Of a stretch of DNA of 44,383 nucleotides, positions 17,107 through 26,528 are shown one piece after another (positions within the stretch are counted from its first letter, which is position 1; each line of letters opens with the position of its first letter). Origin of the DNA: an uncultured beta proteobacterium. Lineage in GTDB: Bacteria; Pseudomonadota; Gammaproteobacteria; Burkholderiales; SG8-41. The DNA is taken from the NCBI GenBank assembly GCA_902825845.1, contig CADECM010000025.1:15548-59930 (forward strand). The letters are read 5' to 3'. The notes under the pieces are model-generated. The model ran no database searches, was not told the origin of the DNA, and saw nothing but the letters and a program-made list of their open reading frames with translations. The position numbers were made by a program, and so were the translations under genes.

Positions 17107-17229
17107 AAACCTTTTGCCACAGATTTCACAGATTGACACGGATGATTTCTGCCATTCGCGCCTACCCAGCGATCGCATTCAGAATGCGATTAATCTGCGT
17201 TCATCTGTGAAATCTGTGGCAAAGGGTTT
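17107..17229. repeat. nested inverted-repeat element
   Basis: Perfect 21-base arms at 17113-17133 and 17203-17223, beginning TTTGCCACAGATTTCACA, enclose about 70 bases. Flanking bases extend the match imperfectly to 17107-17229. Inside lies a second palindrome, ATCGCATTC-A-GAATGCGAT, at 17072+100 to 17090+100 (17172-17190). The element fills almost all of the gap between the OYE and SLC13 genes. It resembles palindromic intergenic repeats seen in other bacteria and would form a long hairpin in RNA. Confidence 0.8.
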
Positions 17230-17237
17230 CGGCGATT

Positions 17238-18611
17238 TTATCGAAAATACCCCAGCGCGCGCCACCACAAATAATCCAGCGGCATCAACACACACAGACA
17301 GATCAGCGCCAGCGGCAGCGTCAGCCGCAGAATCTGCCGCAGCGATACACCGGCCACCTGCATGCCCACCATCACCGGCGGCGCCTGATACGGCAGGATC
17401 ATCAGCGAGAATCCCACCACCATGGTCATCAATGCCGCCTCGATGCGCCAGCCGGCGGCTTGCGCCATCTGCCCTGCCAGCGGCGCCAGCAATGCCGGCT
17501 GCGACGGGTTGGTGGTAAACAGTGTGGTCACGGTCGCCAGCAGCGCGAGCTTGACGAAGTTGGTGAAATCATTGTCCGGCGCCAGTTGCAGCGCGCTCAG
17601 CATCGTGCCGCCCAGCGCCTTGCCCAGACCGCTGTCCTGCAGCACCGCCCCGAAGCCCAGCACCGCGCCGACATAGAAAAACGAGCCGAGCTTGATCCGC
17701 TCCGGGAACACGCCGTGCGGTATGGCACCCACGCGCGGCATCAGGGTGATGATCGCGGCACCCAGCGCAATCCAGCCCGGCCGTATGCCGTGCACAAAAT
17801 CCGTCGTCCACAACAGCAGTGCGCCGGCGAGGATGATCGACAGACGGCGCTCCTGCGGCGACATCGCAACGGGCTTCTCCCGCGCCGCGGGCACGCTCGC
17901 CACGGCCGGAAACAATTTGCAGATCAGCGCAATGATCAGCGCCGTCTTGAGGCACCCCAGCAGCGGGAAGTGCAGCAGCAGATAGTCGGCGTAAATGATG
18001 GGCTTGTTGTAGAGCGTTTCCGCCGCGCCCGCCAGCACCAGATTCGGCGCGTTGGCGGGCAGCACGGTGACGCCGCATTGGAAGCTCACGATCATCGCCG
18101 CCAGCGCCATGCCGGTGTAACCGTTCGATCCCGGCGCGAATCCCGCGCGCCCGGCCACCGCCGCATAGATCGGCAACAACAGCAGCACGCGGCTGACCGT
18201 GGCCGGCATCAGAAACGCCAGCAACAGTGCGATCAGGGCCGCCGCGCTGATGAGGCCCGAGTACGTCAGCGTGAAGCGCCCGAACAAAAAGCGCGCTATG
18301 CGCTCGCCCAGGCCGGTGGCACGAACAGCCTCGGCCAGCACCAGTCCGCCCAGCACCAGCCACAGCGTGCCCGACGTAAATCCCGAAAACACCACCGGTG
18401 CCGGCGCAATCGCCAGCAGCATGCACAGACACAGGAACAGCAGGCCGGTGAGGTACTCCGGCAGTGCCGCGGTTGCCCACAGGCCGATGGTCAGCAGCAG
18501 CACGGCAGCCGCGTGCATCATCAGCGGCGTGGCGCCCGCCGGCGGCGGCGTGAAAAATACCGCGAGAGCGGCTGCCGTCAGCGCCGCAGCCAGGACGTGA
18601 GAGAGTTTCAC
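17238..18611 (-). CDS. SLC13/DASS-family anion permease
   Basis: This 457-residue inner-membrane transporter has about eleven to twelve hydrophobic segments. The family hallmark, the paired re-entrant loops, is visible as VLPANAPNLVLAG in the first half and TTNPSQPALLAPL in the second. DASS proteins move dicarboxylates, tricarboxylates, sulfate or related anions with Na+ or by exchange. The start is a GTG at 18609-18611 without a clear ribosome site. An ATG 31 codons in would remove the first helix, so the GTG is kept. It follows the dehydratase and sulfatase genes on the same strand. A sulfated or carboxylated substrate would fit. Confidence 0.87.
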   Translation of the reverse strand: MKLSHVLAAALTAAALAVFFTPPPAGATPLMMHAAAVLLLTIGLWATAALPEYLTGLLFLCLCMLLAIAPAPVVFSGFTSGTLWLVLGGLVLAEAVRATGLGERIARFLFGRFTLTYSGLISAAALIALLLAFLMPATVSRVLLLLPIYAAVAGRAGFAPGSNGYTGMALAAMIVSFQCGVTVLPANAPNLVLAGAAETLYNKPIIYADYLLLHFPLLGCLKTALIIALICKLFPAVASVPAAREKPVAMSPQERRLSIILAGALLLWTTDFVHGIRPGWIALGAAIITLMPRVGAIPHGVFPERIKLGSFFYVGAVLGFGAVLQDSGLGKALGGTMLSALQLAPDNDFTNFVKLALLATVTTLFTTNPSQPALLAPLAGQMAQAAGWRIEAALMTMVVGFSLMILPYQAPPVMVGMQVAGVSLRQILRLTLPLALICLCVLMPLDYLWWRALGYFR

Positions 18612-18648
18612 CTGATTATTGAGGCTTTCGCTTCTTCGCGGCTGCGTC

Positions 18649-18729
18649 TTCCCTCACCCCAACCTCTCTCGCGAAGGACGAGGGGCTTTCTTCCCTGTCC
18701 CCCCGGGAGAGGGACCGAGGGTGAGGGAA
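18649..18729. repeat. palindromic intergenic repeat, family A copy 1
   Basis: Nine-base perfect terminal arms, TTCCCTCAC and GTGAGGGAA, enclose about 60 bases with further GC-rich dyads. It starts with the same TTCCCTCACCCC and CGAAGG order as copy 2 at 26371. This is a REP/BIME-like element between the dehydratase and the transporter gene. Confidence 0.75.
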
Positions 18730-18862
18730 AGAAGCGCTATGCCGCAATTTGTCTCCAGGCGACGCAATTCTCGGCAGGTGCGTGAGGTGTGGTGCACCCG
18801 ACGTGACGCGCAACCTCTTGATGGACACGGAAGCCGCGACTCACACCTCGCACTTCGCGCAC

Positions 18863-20596
18863 TCAGTGTATTTCCGGATCCGCGGTCGCCGCCGTCTGAT
18901 GCAGAAAATCAAAATCGCACCCCTTGTCCGCCTGCGTCACGTGCTGGGCGAACAGCGCACCGTAACCACGCCCGAAACGCGGCGGGTTGGGCTTGAGTTC
19001 GGCGCGGCGGCGCGCGAGCTCCGCATCGCTGACTTTAAGTTCGAGTTTGCGCGCTTCGACATCCAGCTCGATCAGGTCGCCTTCGCGCACCAGCGCCAGC
19101 GGGCCGCCGACGTACGACTCGGGCGACACGTGCAGCACGCAGGTGCCATACGACGTGCCGCTCATGCGCGCATCGGAGATGCGCACCATGTCGCGCACGC
19201 CCTTTTTCAGCAGCTTTTTCGGAATCGGCAACTGCCCCCACTCCGGCATGCCGGGGCCGCCGAGCGGGCCGCCATTCTGCAGCACCAGCACCGAGTTCTC
19301 GTCGACCTTCAGATTCTCGTCATCGATGCGCGCGTTCATTTCGTTGTAATTGCTGAACACCACCGCCGGCCCGGTGTGCTTGTGCAGATGCGCCTCCGCC
19401 GCCGTGGGCTTGATCACCGCGCCGTTGGGCGCGAGATTGCCGCGCAACACCGCCAGCCCGCCGGTGGCGGACACCGGATTGGAGCGCGGACGAATCACGT
19501 CGGCGTTGTAGGTCTTGGCATCGGCAATGTTGTCGCCGATGGTTTTGCCGTTGACGGTTTTGCATTCGAGATTCAGCAGATCGCCCAACTGATTCAGCAT
19601 CGCGCGCAGTCCGCCGGCGTAGTAAAAATCCTCCATCAGGTATTTATCGCCCGCCGGGCGGATGTTTGCCAGCACCGGCACCGTGCGCGCCAGTTCGTCA
19701 AAGCGTTCCAGCTTCAGATCGATGCCGGCGCGCCCCGCCATCGCCAGCAGATGGATCAGCGCGTTGGTTGACCCCGACAGGGCATGCGTGGCAATGATCG
19801 CGTTGTCGAATGACTTCGTCGTCAGAAAATCCGAGGGCTTGAAGTCTTCCCACACCATGTCGACGATGCGCCTGCCGCTGGCGGTGGCCATGCGCGGATG
19901 ATTGGCGTCGGCCGCCGGGATCGATGCCGCCCCCGGCAGCGTGAGTCCCAGCGTTTCCGCGATCGAGGTCATGGTTGACGCGGTGCCCATCACCATGCAG
20001 TGGCCAAAGGATCGCGCGATGCCTTCCTCGACTTCGTCCCAGGCTTTCTGGTCGATGTTGCCCGCGCGCAATTCGGCCCAGTATTTCCACGAATCCGTGC
20101 CGGAACCCAGATGCTCGCCATGCCAGTTGCCGCGCAGCATCGGCCCCGCCGGCAGGTAAATGCTCGGCAGGTTCATCGACAGCGCACCCATGATCAGCGC
20201 CGGCGTGGTCTTGTCGCAGCCACCCATCAGCACGCAGCCGTCGATGGGATAGGAGCGCAGCAGTTCCTCGCACTCCATCGCCAGCATGTTGCGGTACATC
20301 ATGGTCGAAGGCTTCTGGAACGGTTCCGCCAGCGCAATCGCCGGCATCTCCAGCGGAAAACCGCCCGCCTGCCACACGCCGCGCTTCACTTCCTCGGCGC
20401 GCGTGCGGAAGTGCGCATGGCAGGGGTTGATATCGCTCCAGGTATTGATGATGCCGATCACCGGCTTGCCAGCAAAATCCTCGCGCGAATAGCCCATCTG
20501 CAAGGTGCGCGAGCGGTGGCCGAACGAGCGCAGATCCTTCACGCCGAACCATTTGTGACTGCGCAAGTCTTCCGGGCGCTTGGTGCGCTGAGCCAT
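18863..20596 (-). CDS. IlvD/Edd-family dehydratase, probable sugar-acid dehydratase
   Basis: This 577-residue Fe-S enzyme removes water from 2,3-dihydroxy acids. The three cluster cysteines are visible in [16 protein letters not shown] and [11 protein letters not shown], and the Lys of GGCDK is the usual metal-site residue. [23 protein letters not shown] and [18 protein letters not shown] match the sugar-acid branch (L-arabonate or similar aldonate dehydratase) better than true dihydroxy-acid dehydratase, from recalled family patterns. The ATG at 20594-20596 has AAAGGA upstream. It lies 146 bases after the sulfatase, which suggests one carbohydrate-type pathway. Confidence 0.9.
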   Translation of the reverse strand: MAQRTKRPEDLRSHKWFGVKDLRSFGHRSRTLQMGYSREDFAGKPVIGIINTWSDINPCHAHFRTRAEEVKRGVWQAGGFPLEMPAIALAEPFQKPSTMMYRNMLAMECEELLRSYPIDGCVLMGGCDKTTPALIMGALSMNLPSIYLPAGPMLRGNWHGEHLGSGTDSWKYWAELRAGNIDQKAWDEVEEGIARSFGHCMVMGTASTMTSIAETLGLTLPGAASIPAADANHPRMATASGRRIVDMVWEDFKPSDFLTTKSFDNAIIATHALSGSTNALIHLLAMAGRAGIDLKLERFDELARTVPVLANIRPAGDKYLMEDFYYAGGLRAMLNQLGDLLNLECKTVNGKTIGDNIADAKTYNADVIRPRSNPVSATGGLAVLRGNLAPNGAVIKPTAAEAHLHKHTGPAVVFSNYNEMNARIDDENLKVDENSVLVLQNGGPLGGPGMPEWGQLPIPKKLLKKGVRDMVRISDARMSGTSYGTCVLHVSPESYVGGPLALVREGDLIELDVEARKLELKVSDAELARRRAELKPNPPRFGRGYGALFAQHVTQADKGCDFDFLHQTAATADPEIH

Positions 20597-20742
20597 GGGA
20601 TGTCCTTTCGTTGACGAGCGGCGCCGTCGCGCACGACCGCGACTGGCCACTCAGTGGATGGGCAAGAGCCGGGATTATGCAGCAGCCGACGCGGCGGCGG
20701 CAAACGGGCCGCGCAGGAACACCGTCACGTGCGTGCCGCGCG

Positions 20743-22197
20743 TTATGCCAGGTATTCCGCTTTTTCCCCGGGCACCGGTGAGCCCTGTATGGCGCCCTTC
20801 GCTGAAACCTTTTCGCGGCCGCCGTGTTGCGCCACGAGCGCGGACTGATCATGAAATGCCAGTTCGTCCAGCGCCTCCGGATCGGCCATGGCGCGCAGGA
20901 TACCGTCGTACTGCCTGACCACACCGGCGTAAGCAGCGTCCTGCGCCAGATCATTCAACTCTTCCGGATCGTTTTCAAGATCAAACAGTTCCGGCGCATA
21001 GCCGACGTAGGCGATGAACTTGTATCTGCCCTTGCGAATCATGAACGACGCGCGGTCCGCGCCGGCGGCATAGTATTCGCTGAACGCCACGCGTTGCGGA
21101 TCGTCGTCGGCATTGGCCAACGCGATCAGCGACCGGCCGGGCAGTTTTTCCCGCGCCGAGATGGCGCCGTGCCCGATGGCCTCCAGCACCGTCGGTGCGA
21201 TATCGATCAGGGTAACTGGCGTGGTGGAGACTTTTCCCGCGGGCACGCCCGGCCCGGCCACGATCATGGGGATCGCCGCCGACTCCTCATACATATTGTT
21301 CTTGCCCCACAGCCGGCGCGCGCCGAGATTCTCGCCGTGGTCAGTGGTGTAGACGATGAGCGTGTCGTCCCGCAGCCCCGCGGCTTCCAGGGCGCCAATG
21401 ACCTTGCCGATATTGGCATCGAGATAGCTCACGCAGCCGTAATACGAATTCATCAACACTTTCTTGGTTTGCGGCGTGAGGAAGTCTTCGTGATTGCGCG
21501 AGCGTTGCAACAAATGTACCCACGGATGCAGCGGCACGTCCGGATCGCACATCTTGGGCATCGGAAAATCGATTTTTTCGTAGCGGGCGTAATCGTCAGG
21601 CGGCGCGATATGCGGCGGATGCGGGCACACGAACGAACACATCAGGGTCCACGGCCGGCCGCCGCGTTGGGCGCCTTTTTCCTTGAGCCAGGCGCAGGCT
21701 TTTTGCATGATCTCGTGGTCGTAGCGGGTGTAGGAGGATTCGCCGGGGCCGATGCGTTCGACTGTCTTGCTGCGCTTTAGCGGCGGCGGCATCGGGCGCT
21801 TGACGCAACCGCGGATATCGCCAATGCCGCCGTCGACATGCATCGGAATGATCGATGCCTCGAATCCCACCGCATCGGCTTCGCTCCGGTAATGCAGCTT
21901 GCCGATCGAGGTCACGCCGCAGCCCTGCTCGCCTGCAAGGTGATGCCAGCTCCGCACGCGCCCGTCGTAGCCATGCGAGTTGTCCCAATAGTGCGTCTCG
22001 TTGACATAGCGCCCGGTTGCCAGCGCCGCGCGAGCCGGCACGCAAATCGCGGAATTGGTATAGGCCGTCGTAAAGCGCGTGCCGCGCGCCGCCAGTGCAT
22101 CGATATTGGGGGTCTGAATGAAGTCATGCCCATAGCAGCCAGTCACCTTCTGCTGATGCTGGTCGGACATGATGAACAATACATTCCTGGGTGTCAT
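20743..22197 (-). CDS. sulfatase (arylsulfatase/choline-sulfatase superfamily)
   Basis: This 484-residue hydrolase has the sulfatase signature C-V-P-A-R at residues 52-56, inside ICVPARAALATGR. Cys52 is the one converted to formylglycine. The metal-binding D12-Q13 lies in IMSDQHQ and the second pair in TTDHGENLG. No signal peptide is seen, so it is cytoplasmic, as in many enzymes acting on imported sulfate esters. It could also be a related phosphonate or phosphodiester hydrolase, since the superfamily shares these residues. The start ATG at 22195-22197 has only a weak AAGG site. It sits between the GlcG gene and the dehydratase. Confidence 0.88.
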   Translation of the reverse strand: MTPRNVLFIMSDQHQQKVTGCYGHDFIQTPNIDALAARGTRFTTAYTNSAICVPARAALATGRYVNETHYWDNSHGYDGRVRSWHHLAGEQGCGVTSIGKLHYRSEADAVGFEASIIPMHVDGGIGDIRGCVKRPMPPPLKRSKTVERIGPGESSYTRYDHEIMQKACAWLKEKGAQRGGRPWTLMCSFVCPHPPHIAPPDDYARYEKIDFPMPKMCDPDVPLHPWVHLLQRSRNHEDFLTPQTKKVLMNSYYGCVSYLDANIGKVIGALEAAGLRDDTLIVYTTDHGENLGARRLWGKNNMYEESAAIPMIVAGPGVPAGKVSTTPVTLIDIAPTVLEAIGHGAISAREKLPGRSLIALANADDDPQRVAFSEYYAAGADRASFMIRKGRYKFIAYVGYAPELFDLENDPEELNDLAQDAAYAGVVRQYDGILRAMADPEALDELAFHDQSALVAQHGGREKVSAKGAIQGSPVPGEKAEYLA

Positions 22198-22304
22198 GAT
22201 GGCCTTGCCGCGTTCACTGCGCCGCGCACTGGCGGCAGCGAATGGCACTGCAACGGGAGTCCGCGCAGCGTTCCGCAAAAAATTATTTTAAAATCAATGA
22301 CTTA

Positions 22305-22736
22305 CTATGCAGACGCATCTGCCTTCAGTCCGGCCGCCTCAACGCCCTTGGCGGCGCATTCCTCGTCCTCATCCCCGCTCGCGCCGCTGATGCCCGCGGC
22401 GCCGAGAATCGCGCCACTTGCATCGCGGACCAGCACCGCGCCCTGTTGCGGCAAAAATTTGCCCTGTGCGGTGGTAGCCAGCGTCAGGAAGAAATTGGGA
22501 TTGCCCTTGGCGCGGTTGGCCAGTGCGCGGCTGGAGCAGCTCATCGCGACCGCGCCCCACGCCTTCCCCAGTGCCACATCGTAGCGGAACATGCTGGCCC
22601 CGTCTTCGCGCTGCACCGCCTTGACGTTGCCGGAATCATCGAGCACCACCACGGTGAGTCTGGCGTAATTTTTCGTGCGCGCGTGTTCCAGCGCTTTTTC
22701 GCAAATGGTGTTGGCTTGCTTCAGCGTCAGCGGCAT
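22305..22736 (-). CDS. GlcG/HbpS-family protein
   Basis: This is a 143-residue single-domain protein of the GlcG/HbpS (DUF336) family. The typical run LTLKQANTICEKALEHA, VVLDDSGNVKAVQREDGA, ALGKAWGAVAM and GAVLVRDASGAILGAAGISG is complete. Members bind haem or small ligands and often accompany oxidative catabolic genes and PQQ dehydrogenases. It is divergent from the PQQ dehydrogenase with 166 bases between the starts, so a shared control region is likely. No signal peptide is visible. Function in this organism is unknown. Confidence 0.88.
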   Translation of the reverse strand: MPLTLKQANTICEKALEHARTKNYARLTVVVLDDSGNVKAVQREDGASMFRYDVALGKAWGAVAMSCSSRALANRAKGNPNFFLTLATTAQGKFLPQQGAVLVRDASGAILGAAGISGASGDEDEECAAKGVEAAGLKADASA

Positions 22737-22810
22737 GGCGGTCTCCGGAAGATGGTGATGGCGACCGGGAAAATGGGCGCCCGCGCCGACTATACAAACC
22801 AGCGACCGGC

Positions 22811-22837
22811 ACTGTCAATTTCGCATGGTGTGACAGT
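22811..22837. promoter_or_regulatory. inverted repeat upstream of the PQQ dehydrogenase
   Basis: ACTGTCA and TGACAGT form perfect 7-base arms around 13 bases, 66 bases before the dehydrogenase start. An outer AGCGAC...GTCGCT pair extends the symmetry. It lies between the two divergent genes and is a good candidate regulator site. Confidence 0.4.
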
Positions 22838-22840
22838 CGC

Positions 22841-22869
22841 TGGTGAGGCGCGGCGCATGGGCATAGAAT
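22841..22869 (+). promoter_or_regulatory. possible promoter of the PQQ dehydrogenase
   Basis: TAGAAT at 22864-22869 matches five of six -10 bases. It is separated by 17 bases from TGGTGA, a weak -35. The leader would be about 28 bases, with AAGGGAG before the ATG. Confidence 0.35.
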
Positions 22870-22902
22870 CATGCCGCAGGCATCTCAAGGGAGAACATCA
22901 TC

Positions 22903-24579
22903 ATGAGCACATGGATTGCGCGGACCGTAGCGGCTTGCATGGCATTGACGGCAATCGCCGCCACTGCGCAGACAGCCGAAGAACTGATTCAGGCGGACAG
23001 AAACACCGACAACGTGCCCGTTCAGGGCATGGGTTATCACCTGCGCAATTACAGTCCGCTGAATCAAATCAACAAGTCCAACATCAAGCGCCTGGTGCCG
23101 GTATGGAGCATCAGCCTGCAAAACAACTTTGGCGAGACCGCGCAGCCGACGGTGTACAACGGCGTCATGTACGTGGTCAATGCCAAGCAAACCTTCGCCA
23201 TAGACGTCGCAACCGGCCGCCAGATCTGGCGCACGGAAATGGACTGGCCGCCGGAAGCCGCCGCCAAAGCCTGTTGCGGCGTGACCAGCCGCGGCACCGC
23301 GACGCTCTACAATGGCAAACTGTATCGCGTCACGCTCGACAATCATATCGTCGCGCTCGACATGAAGACCGGCAAGCTTGTGTGGAAGCAGCAATTTGCA
23401 GACTACAAGGAAGGCTACACCGCAACCAGCGCGCCGCTGATCGCCAACGGCGTGGTGATCACCGGCATGGCCGGCGGGGAATTCACCACCCGCGGCTTCC
23501 TCAACGGCTGGGATCCGGAGACGGGCAAGCACCTGTGGAAACGCTACACCATTCCCGCGCCCGGCGAGCCGGGCTCGGAAACCTGGCCCAAGGACAGCGA
23601 AGCCTACAAGTTCGGCGGCGCGCCCACGTGGCGCAGCGGCGCTTACGACCCGGAACTGGACCTCGTCTACTGGGGTACCGGCAATGCCCAGCCGTGGGCG
23701 CCCAAGAATCGCGGCGGCCTTGACAGCCTTTACGCCAGCAGCGTGCTCGCGATTCGCCCGAAGACTGGAGAAATCGTCTGGCACTACCAATACACGCCCA
23801 ATGATGTGTATGACGTCGACGCCACCGACGAGCCGGTGCTGGCCGACATACTGTTCGAGGGCAAGCCGCGCAAGGTGATGTTTCAGGTGAACAAGAACGG
23901 TTTCATGTACACCCTGGACCGCGGCACCGGCAAACTGCTCGCCGCACATCCGTTTACCAAAGTGAACTGGGCCACGCATATCGACCTCAAGACCGGCCGC
24001 CCGGTGCTCACCGAACTGCACGACAAGCTGGTGAGGGGCGAAGAGGTGCAGATTTATCCGCAACGCGGCGTGAACGCCGTGCCCGTTGCATTCAATCCCA
24101 AGACCGGCCTGATTTACACCAGCTCATGGCAACTGCCGCGTATTGTGAAGATCGATCCCGCGCCCAAGTTTGTCATGGGCGGACGCCATACCGGCGTCAT
24201 TTCACGCACTGCCGCCAGCAAGCCCGGCGATATTGTCGGCCACCACATCGCGATGGATCCCGTCAGCGGCAAGAAAAAATGGGAAATTCCTCTCGCCGAT
24301 CAGGCCAGTTCCGCCGGCATGCTGGCGACCGAAGGCGGACTGCTGTTTACCGGCCTGGTCGACGGGCGTTTTGTCGCGCTCGACGAAGCCACCGGCAGGA
24401 CCTTGTGGGAATTCCAGACCAGTTCGGGCATCAACGCAACGGCGATTACCTATACCCACAAAGGACGTCAGTACGTGAGCATCGCCTCCGGCCTCGGTGG
24501 CAATTCCGCGCGCCGCATGGCGCACGGCAAAGTGCCGCTCGGTGGAGCGATGTGGACGTTCGCATTGTTCCGCGAGTAA
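22903..24579 (+). CDS. PQQ-dependent (quinoprotein) alcohol dehydrogenase, lanthanide-type signature
   Basis: This 558-residue periplasmic propeller enzyme has a signal peptide ending IAATAQT. Cofactor-site residues are visible: the vicinal pair Cys124-Cys125 in KACCGV, Glu193 in GGEF, Asn261 in GTGN and the catalytic Asp304 in VYDVD. Asp306, two residues after the catalytic Asp, matches XoxF/PedH-type lanthanide enzymes. Calcium enzymes have Ala, Ser or Thr there. No CxxCH is present, so it needs a separate cytochrome or other acceptor. Substrate class: primary alcohols or aldehydes, not resolved. It is monocistronic and divergent from the GlcG/HbpS gene. Confidence 0.9.
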   Translation: MSTWIARTVAACMALTAIAATAQTAEELIQADRNTDNVPVQGMGYHLRNYSPLNQINKSNIKRLVPVWSISLQNNFGETAQPTVYNGVMYVVNAKQTFAIDVATGRQIWRTEMDWPPEAAAKACCGVTSRGTATLYNGKLYRVTLDNHIVALDMKTGKLVWKQQFADYKEGYTATSAPLIANGVVITGMAGGEFTTRGFLNGWDPETGKHLWKRYTIPAPGEPGSETWPKDSEAYKFGGAPTWRSGAYDPELDLVYWGTGNAQPWAPKNRGGLDSLYASSVLAIRPKTGEIVWHYQYTPNDVYDVDATDEPVLADILFEGKPRKVMFQVNKNGFMYTLDRGTGKLLAAHPFTKVNWATHIDLKTGRPVLTELHDKLVRGEEVQIYPQRGVNAVPVAFNPKTGLIYTSSWQLPRIVKIDPAPKFVMGGRHTGVISRTAASKPGDIVGHHIAMDPVSGKKKWEIPLADQASSAGMLATEGGLLFTGLVDGRFVALDEATGRTLWEFQTSSGINATAITYTHKGRQYVSIASGLGGNSARRMAHGKVPLGGAMWTFALFRE

Positions 24580-24628
24580 CGCGCGGCAACTGTCGCGCGC
24601 CCTATGACACAGCAGATTTTCATCAAAA

Positions 24629-24648
24629 TACTTGTTTAAAAACAAGTA
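24629..24648. terminator. AT-rich inverted repeat between convergent genes
   Basis: TACTTGTTT and AAACAAGTA form perfect 9-base arms around AA. The repeat lies 50 bases after the PQQ dehydrogenase stop and 16 bases before the chemoreceptor stop. The position suits a bidirectional terminator, but the stem is AT-rich and there is no long T-run. Confidence 0.4.
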
Positions 24649-24663
24649 CTTAAAAACGAACAG

Positions 24664-26328
24664 TTAAAACGGCTTCCACCCACCATCGCTTTTGTCCGCC
24701 GTGGCCGGAATGGCGCCGCGCGGCAACGCGCCGTGCACCGTCGCGGACGGAGCGGCCGGCGCGTCATCTGCAAGTGCTGTCGCCGGTGCGGTGGCCCCGG
24801 TATTCAATTTGAAGCGCGCCACGGCGGTCACCAGTTCCCGCGCCTGATCCGCCATTTGTGTCGCGGCCGCGGTGGATTGCTCGACGATGGCGGCATTTTG
24901 CTGAGTGGCGCCGTCCATGGCGATAATCGCCTGATTGACCTGCTCGATGCCGGCCAGCTGTTCGCGGCTCGACACGGAAATATCGGCAATGATGGCACTG
25001 ACTTGCCTTACCGAGGCAACGATATCGTCCATGGTTTTGCCGGCGTCGCCGACGATGCGCGTGCCGCCTTCGACTTTGTCCGCCGACGACTTGATCATCC
25101 CGGCGATTTCGCGCGCCGCCTGCGCCGAGCGTTGCGCGAGCGCGCGCACCTCGCTCGCGACCACGGCAAAGCCGCGCCCCTGTTCGCCGGCGCGCGCCGC
25201 CTCCACCGCGGCGTTGAGCGCGAGAATATTGGTTTGAAACGCGATGCTGTCGATGACGCCGATGATGTCGGCGATCTTGCGCGACGACTCACTGATATCG
25301 TTCATGGTGGCGACCACGCCACTTACCGCGCCACCGCCGCGTTCGGCGACCTGCGACGCGCTGCGGGCGAGTTCGTCGGCGCGCCCGGCGTTGTCGGTGT
25401 TGCGCTTCACGGTGGCGGTGAGTTGTTCCATGCTGGAAGCGGTTTGTTCGAGGCTTGCCGCCTGTTCCTCGGTGCGCGCCGACAGGCTGCGATTGCCCTG
25501 TTCGACCTGCTGCGAACTGTTGTCGATATGCTGCGCGGTGTCGCGCACGCGCGACACGATGCCGGTCAGCCCGCTGATGAATTGATTGATGGAACGGCTC
25601 AGATCCCCGAATTCGCCTTTCATCGGCGGCAGGCGGCGCGTGAGATCCCCCGAGCCCGCGTTCAGATCGTCCACCGCGCGCTGCACGCCGTCGAGCGAGC
25701 CGGTGACGTTGCGCAAAATGAGCAGCCCGAGGAGCGCGACCAGCCCCGCGCCGGCGAGCGTCATGGCGATGGTGATCCACCCCGCAAGGGCGGTCGCGGC
25801 ATCCACGGCCTGCTTGCGCTGCCTGACCCGTTCCTCGAGGTGGTCGCTGAATGCCGCCATCGGCTTTTCCAGCGCTTCGAACGCCGTCTGAAACCCCTTG
25901 ATCCGCGGCACCGTGTGTTCCTTGTCCGCGGCCTCCCCGATCAGCGTCTCGGCCGAGCGGATGTAGGCTTCGAGCGGGGCCTGAAGGGCGGCAAGGCGCG
26001 CGCGCACATCGGCATCGAGATCCAGTTTGCCGTTGGCGGCGATGCGCGCCCTGAAGTTGGCCGCATGCTCGGCGAATTCCTTTTGCACTTCCTTGATATG
26101 CTCGGTATCGCCATTGATGCCGGCAAGCACGGCTTCGTAAACATCGCCGCGCAGCGAATCGTGCATCATGTCGGCCTCGCCGTGATTGCGCAGCACCGTG
26201 GTGAGCAACGTGTTCGCTTCCAGCGCGACATCAACTTTGCGTTTGGCGTACAGCGAAAGCGCGCCCACGATCGATATCAGCGCAATACCCGTCAACCCCA
26301 GAGCCAGCAACTGCGTGCGAATTTTCAT
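24664..26328 (-). CDS. methyl-accepting chemotaxis protein
   Basis: This 554-residue chemoreceptor has a first membrane segment at residues 7-28. A helical periplasmic sensor of about 150 residues follows, of the four-helix-bundle type, then a second membrane segment near 185-210 and a HAMP domain ([21 protein letters not shown]). The cytoplasmic coiled coil has the conserved tip [26 protein letters not shown]. After an Ala-rich linker the protein ends GGWKPF, which resembles the aromatic tether that recruits CheR and CheB. The ligand is unknown. No other chemotaxis gene is nearby. Confidence 0.93.
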   Translation of the reverse strand: MKIRTQLLALGLTGIALISIVGALSLYAKRKVDVALEANTLLTTVLRNHGEADMMHDSLRGDVYEAVLAGINGDTEHIKEVQKEFAEHAANFRARIAANGKLDLDADVRARLAALQAPLEAYIRSAETLIGEAADKEHTVPRIKGFQTAFEALEKPMAAFSDHLEERVRQRKQAVDAATALAGWITIAMTLAGAGLVALLGLLILRNVTGSLDGVQRAVDDLNAGSGDLTRRLPPMKGEFGDLSRSINQFISGLTGIVSRVRDTAQHIDNSSQQVEQGNRSLSARTEEQAASLEQTASSMEQLTATVKRNTDNAGRADELARSASQVAERGGGAVSGVVATMNDISESSRKIADIIGVIDSIAFQTNILALNAAVEAARAGEQGRGFAVVASEVRALAQRSAQAAREIAGMIKSSADKVEGGTRIVGDAGKTMDDIVASVRQVSAIIADISVSSREQLAGIEQVNQAIIAMDGATQQNAAIVEQSTAAATQMADQARELVTAVARFKLNTGATAPATALADDAPAAPSATVHGALPRGAIPATADKSDGGWKPF

Positions 26329-26370
26329 GGTTGCGTTGTCTCTCTTCAGCCTCTAAGAAACATCAACATT

Positions 26371-26483
26371 TTCCCTCACCCCTAGCCCCTCTCCCGAAGG
26401 GAGAGGGGAACAAGCCCCCGCCCCCGGGACAAGGGCACACTTGAAGCGGAGCAGAGGGTGGCGCGGAGCGCCGGGTGAGGGAA
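26371..26483. repeat. palindromic intergenic repeat, family A copy 2
   Basis: Terminal arms TTCCCTCAC and GTGAGGGAA are perfect over nine bases. An inner hairpin CCCCTCTCCC-GAA-GGGAGAGGGG (26386-26408) is perfect over ten. It shares the opening TTCCCTCACCCC with copy 1 at 18649 but is about 30 bases longer. It lies between the chemoreceptor start and the outer-membrane protein stop. Confidence 0.8.
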
Positions 26484-26528
26484 GCTTTTGACTTTTCATT
26501 GAGGCTGAATAGGGACGTTGCGTCTTGC

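Noticed and set aside
17460..18785. A 441-codon open frame on the plus strand
   Set aside because: It is Gln/Arg/His-rich and antisense to the SLC13 transporter, and runs through the palindromic repeat.
24733..26385. A 550-codon open frame on the plus strand
   Set aside because: It is antisense to the chemoreceptor, whose conserved tip leaves no doubt about the coding strand.
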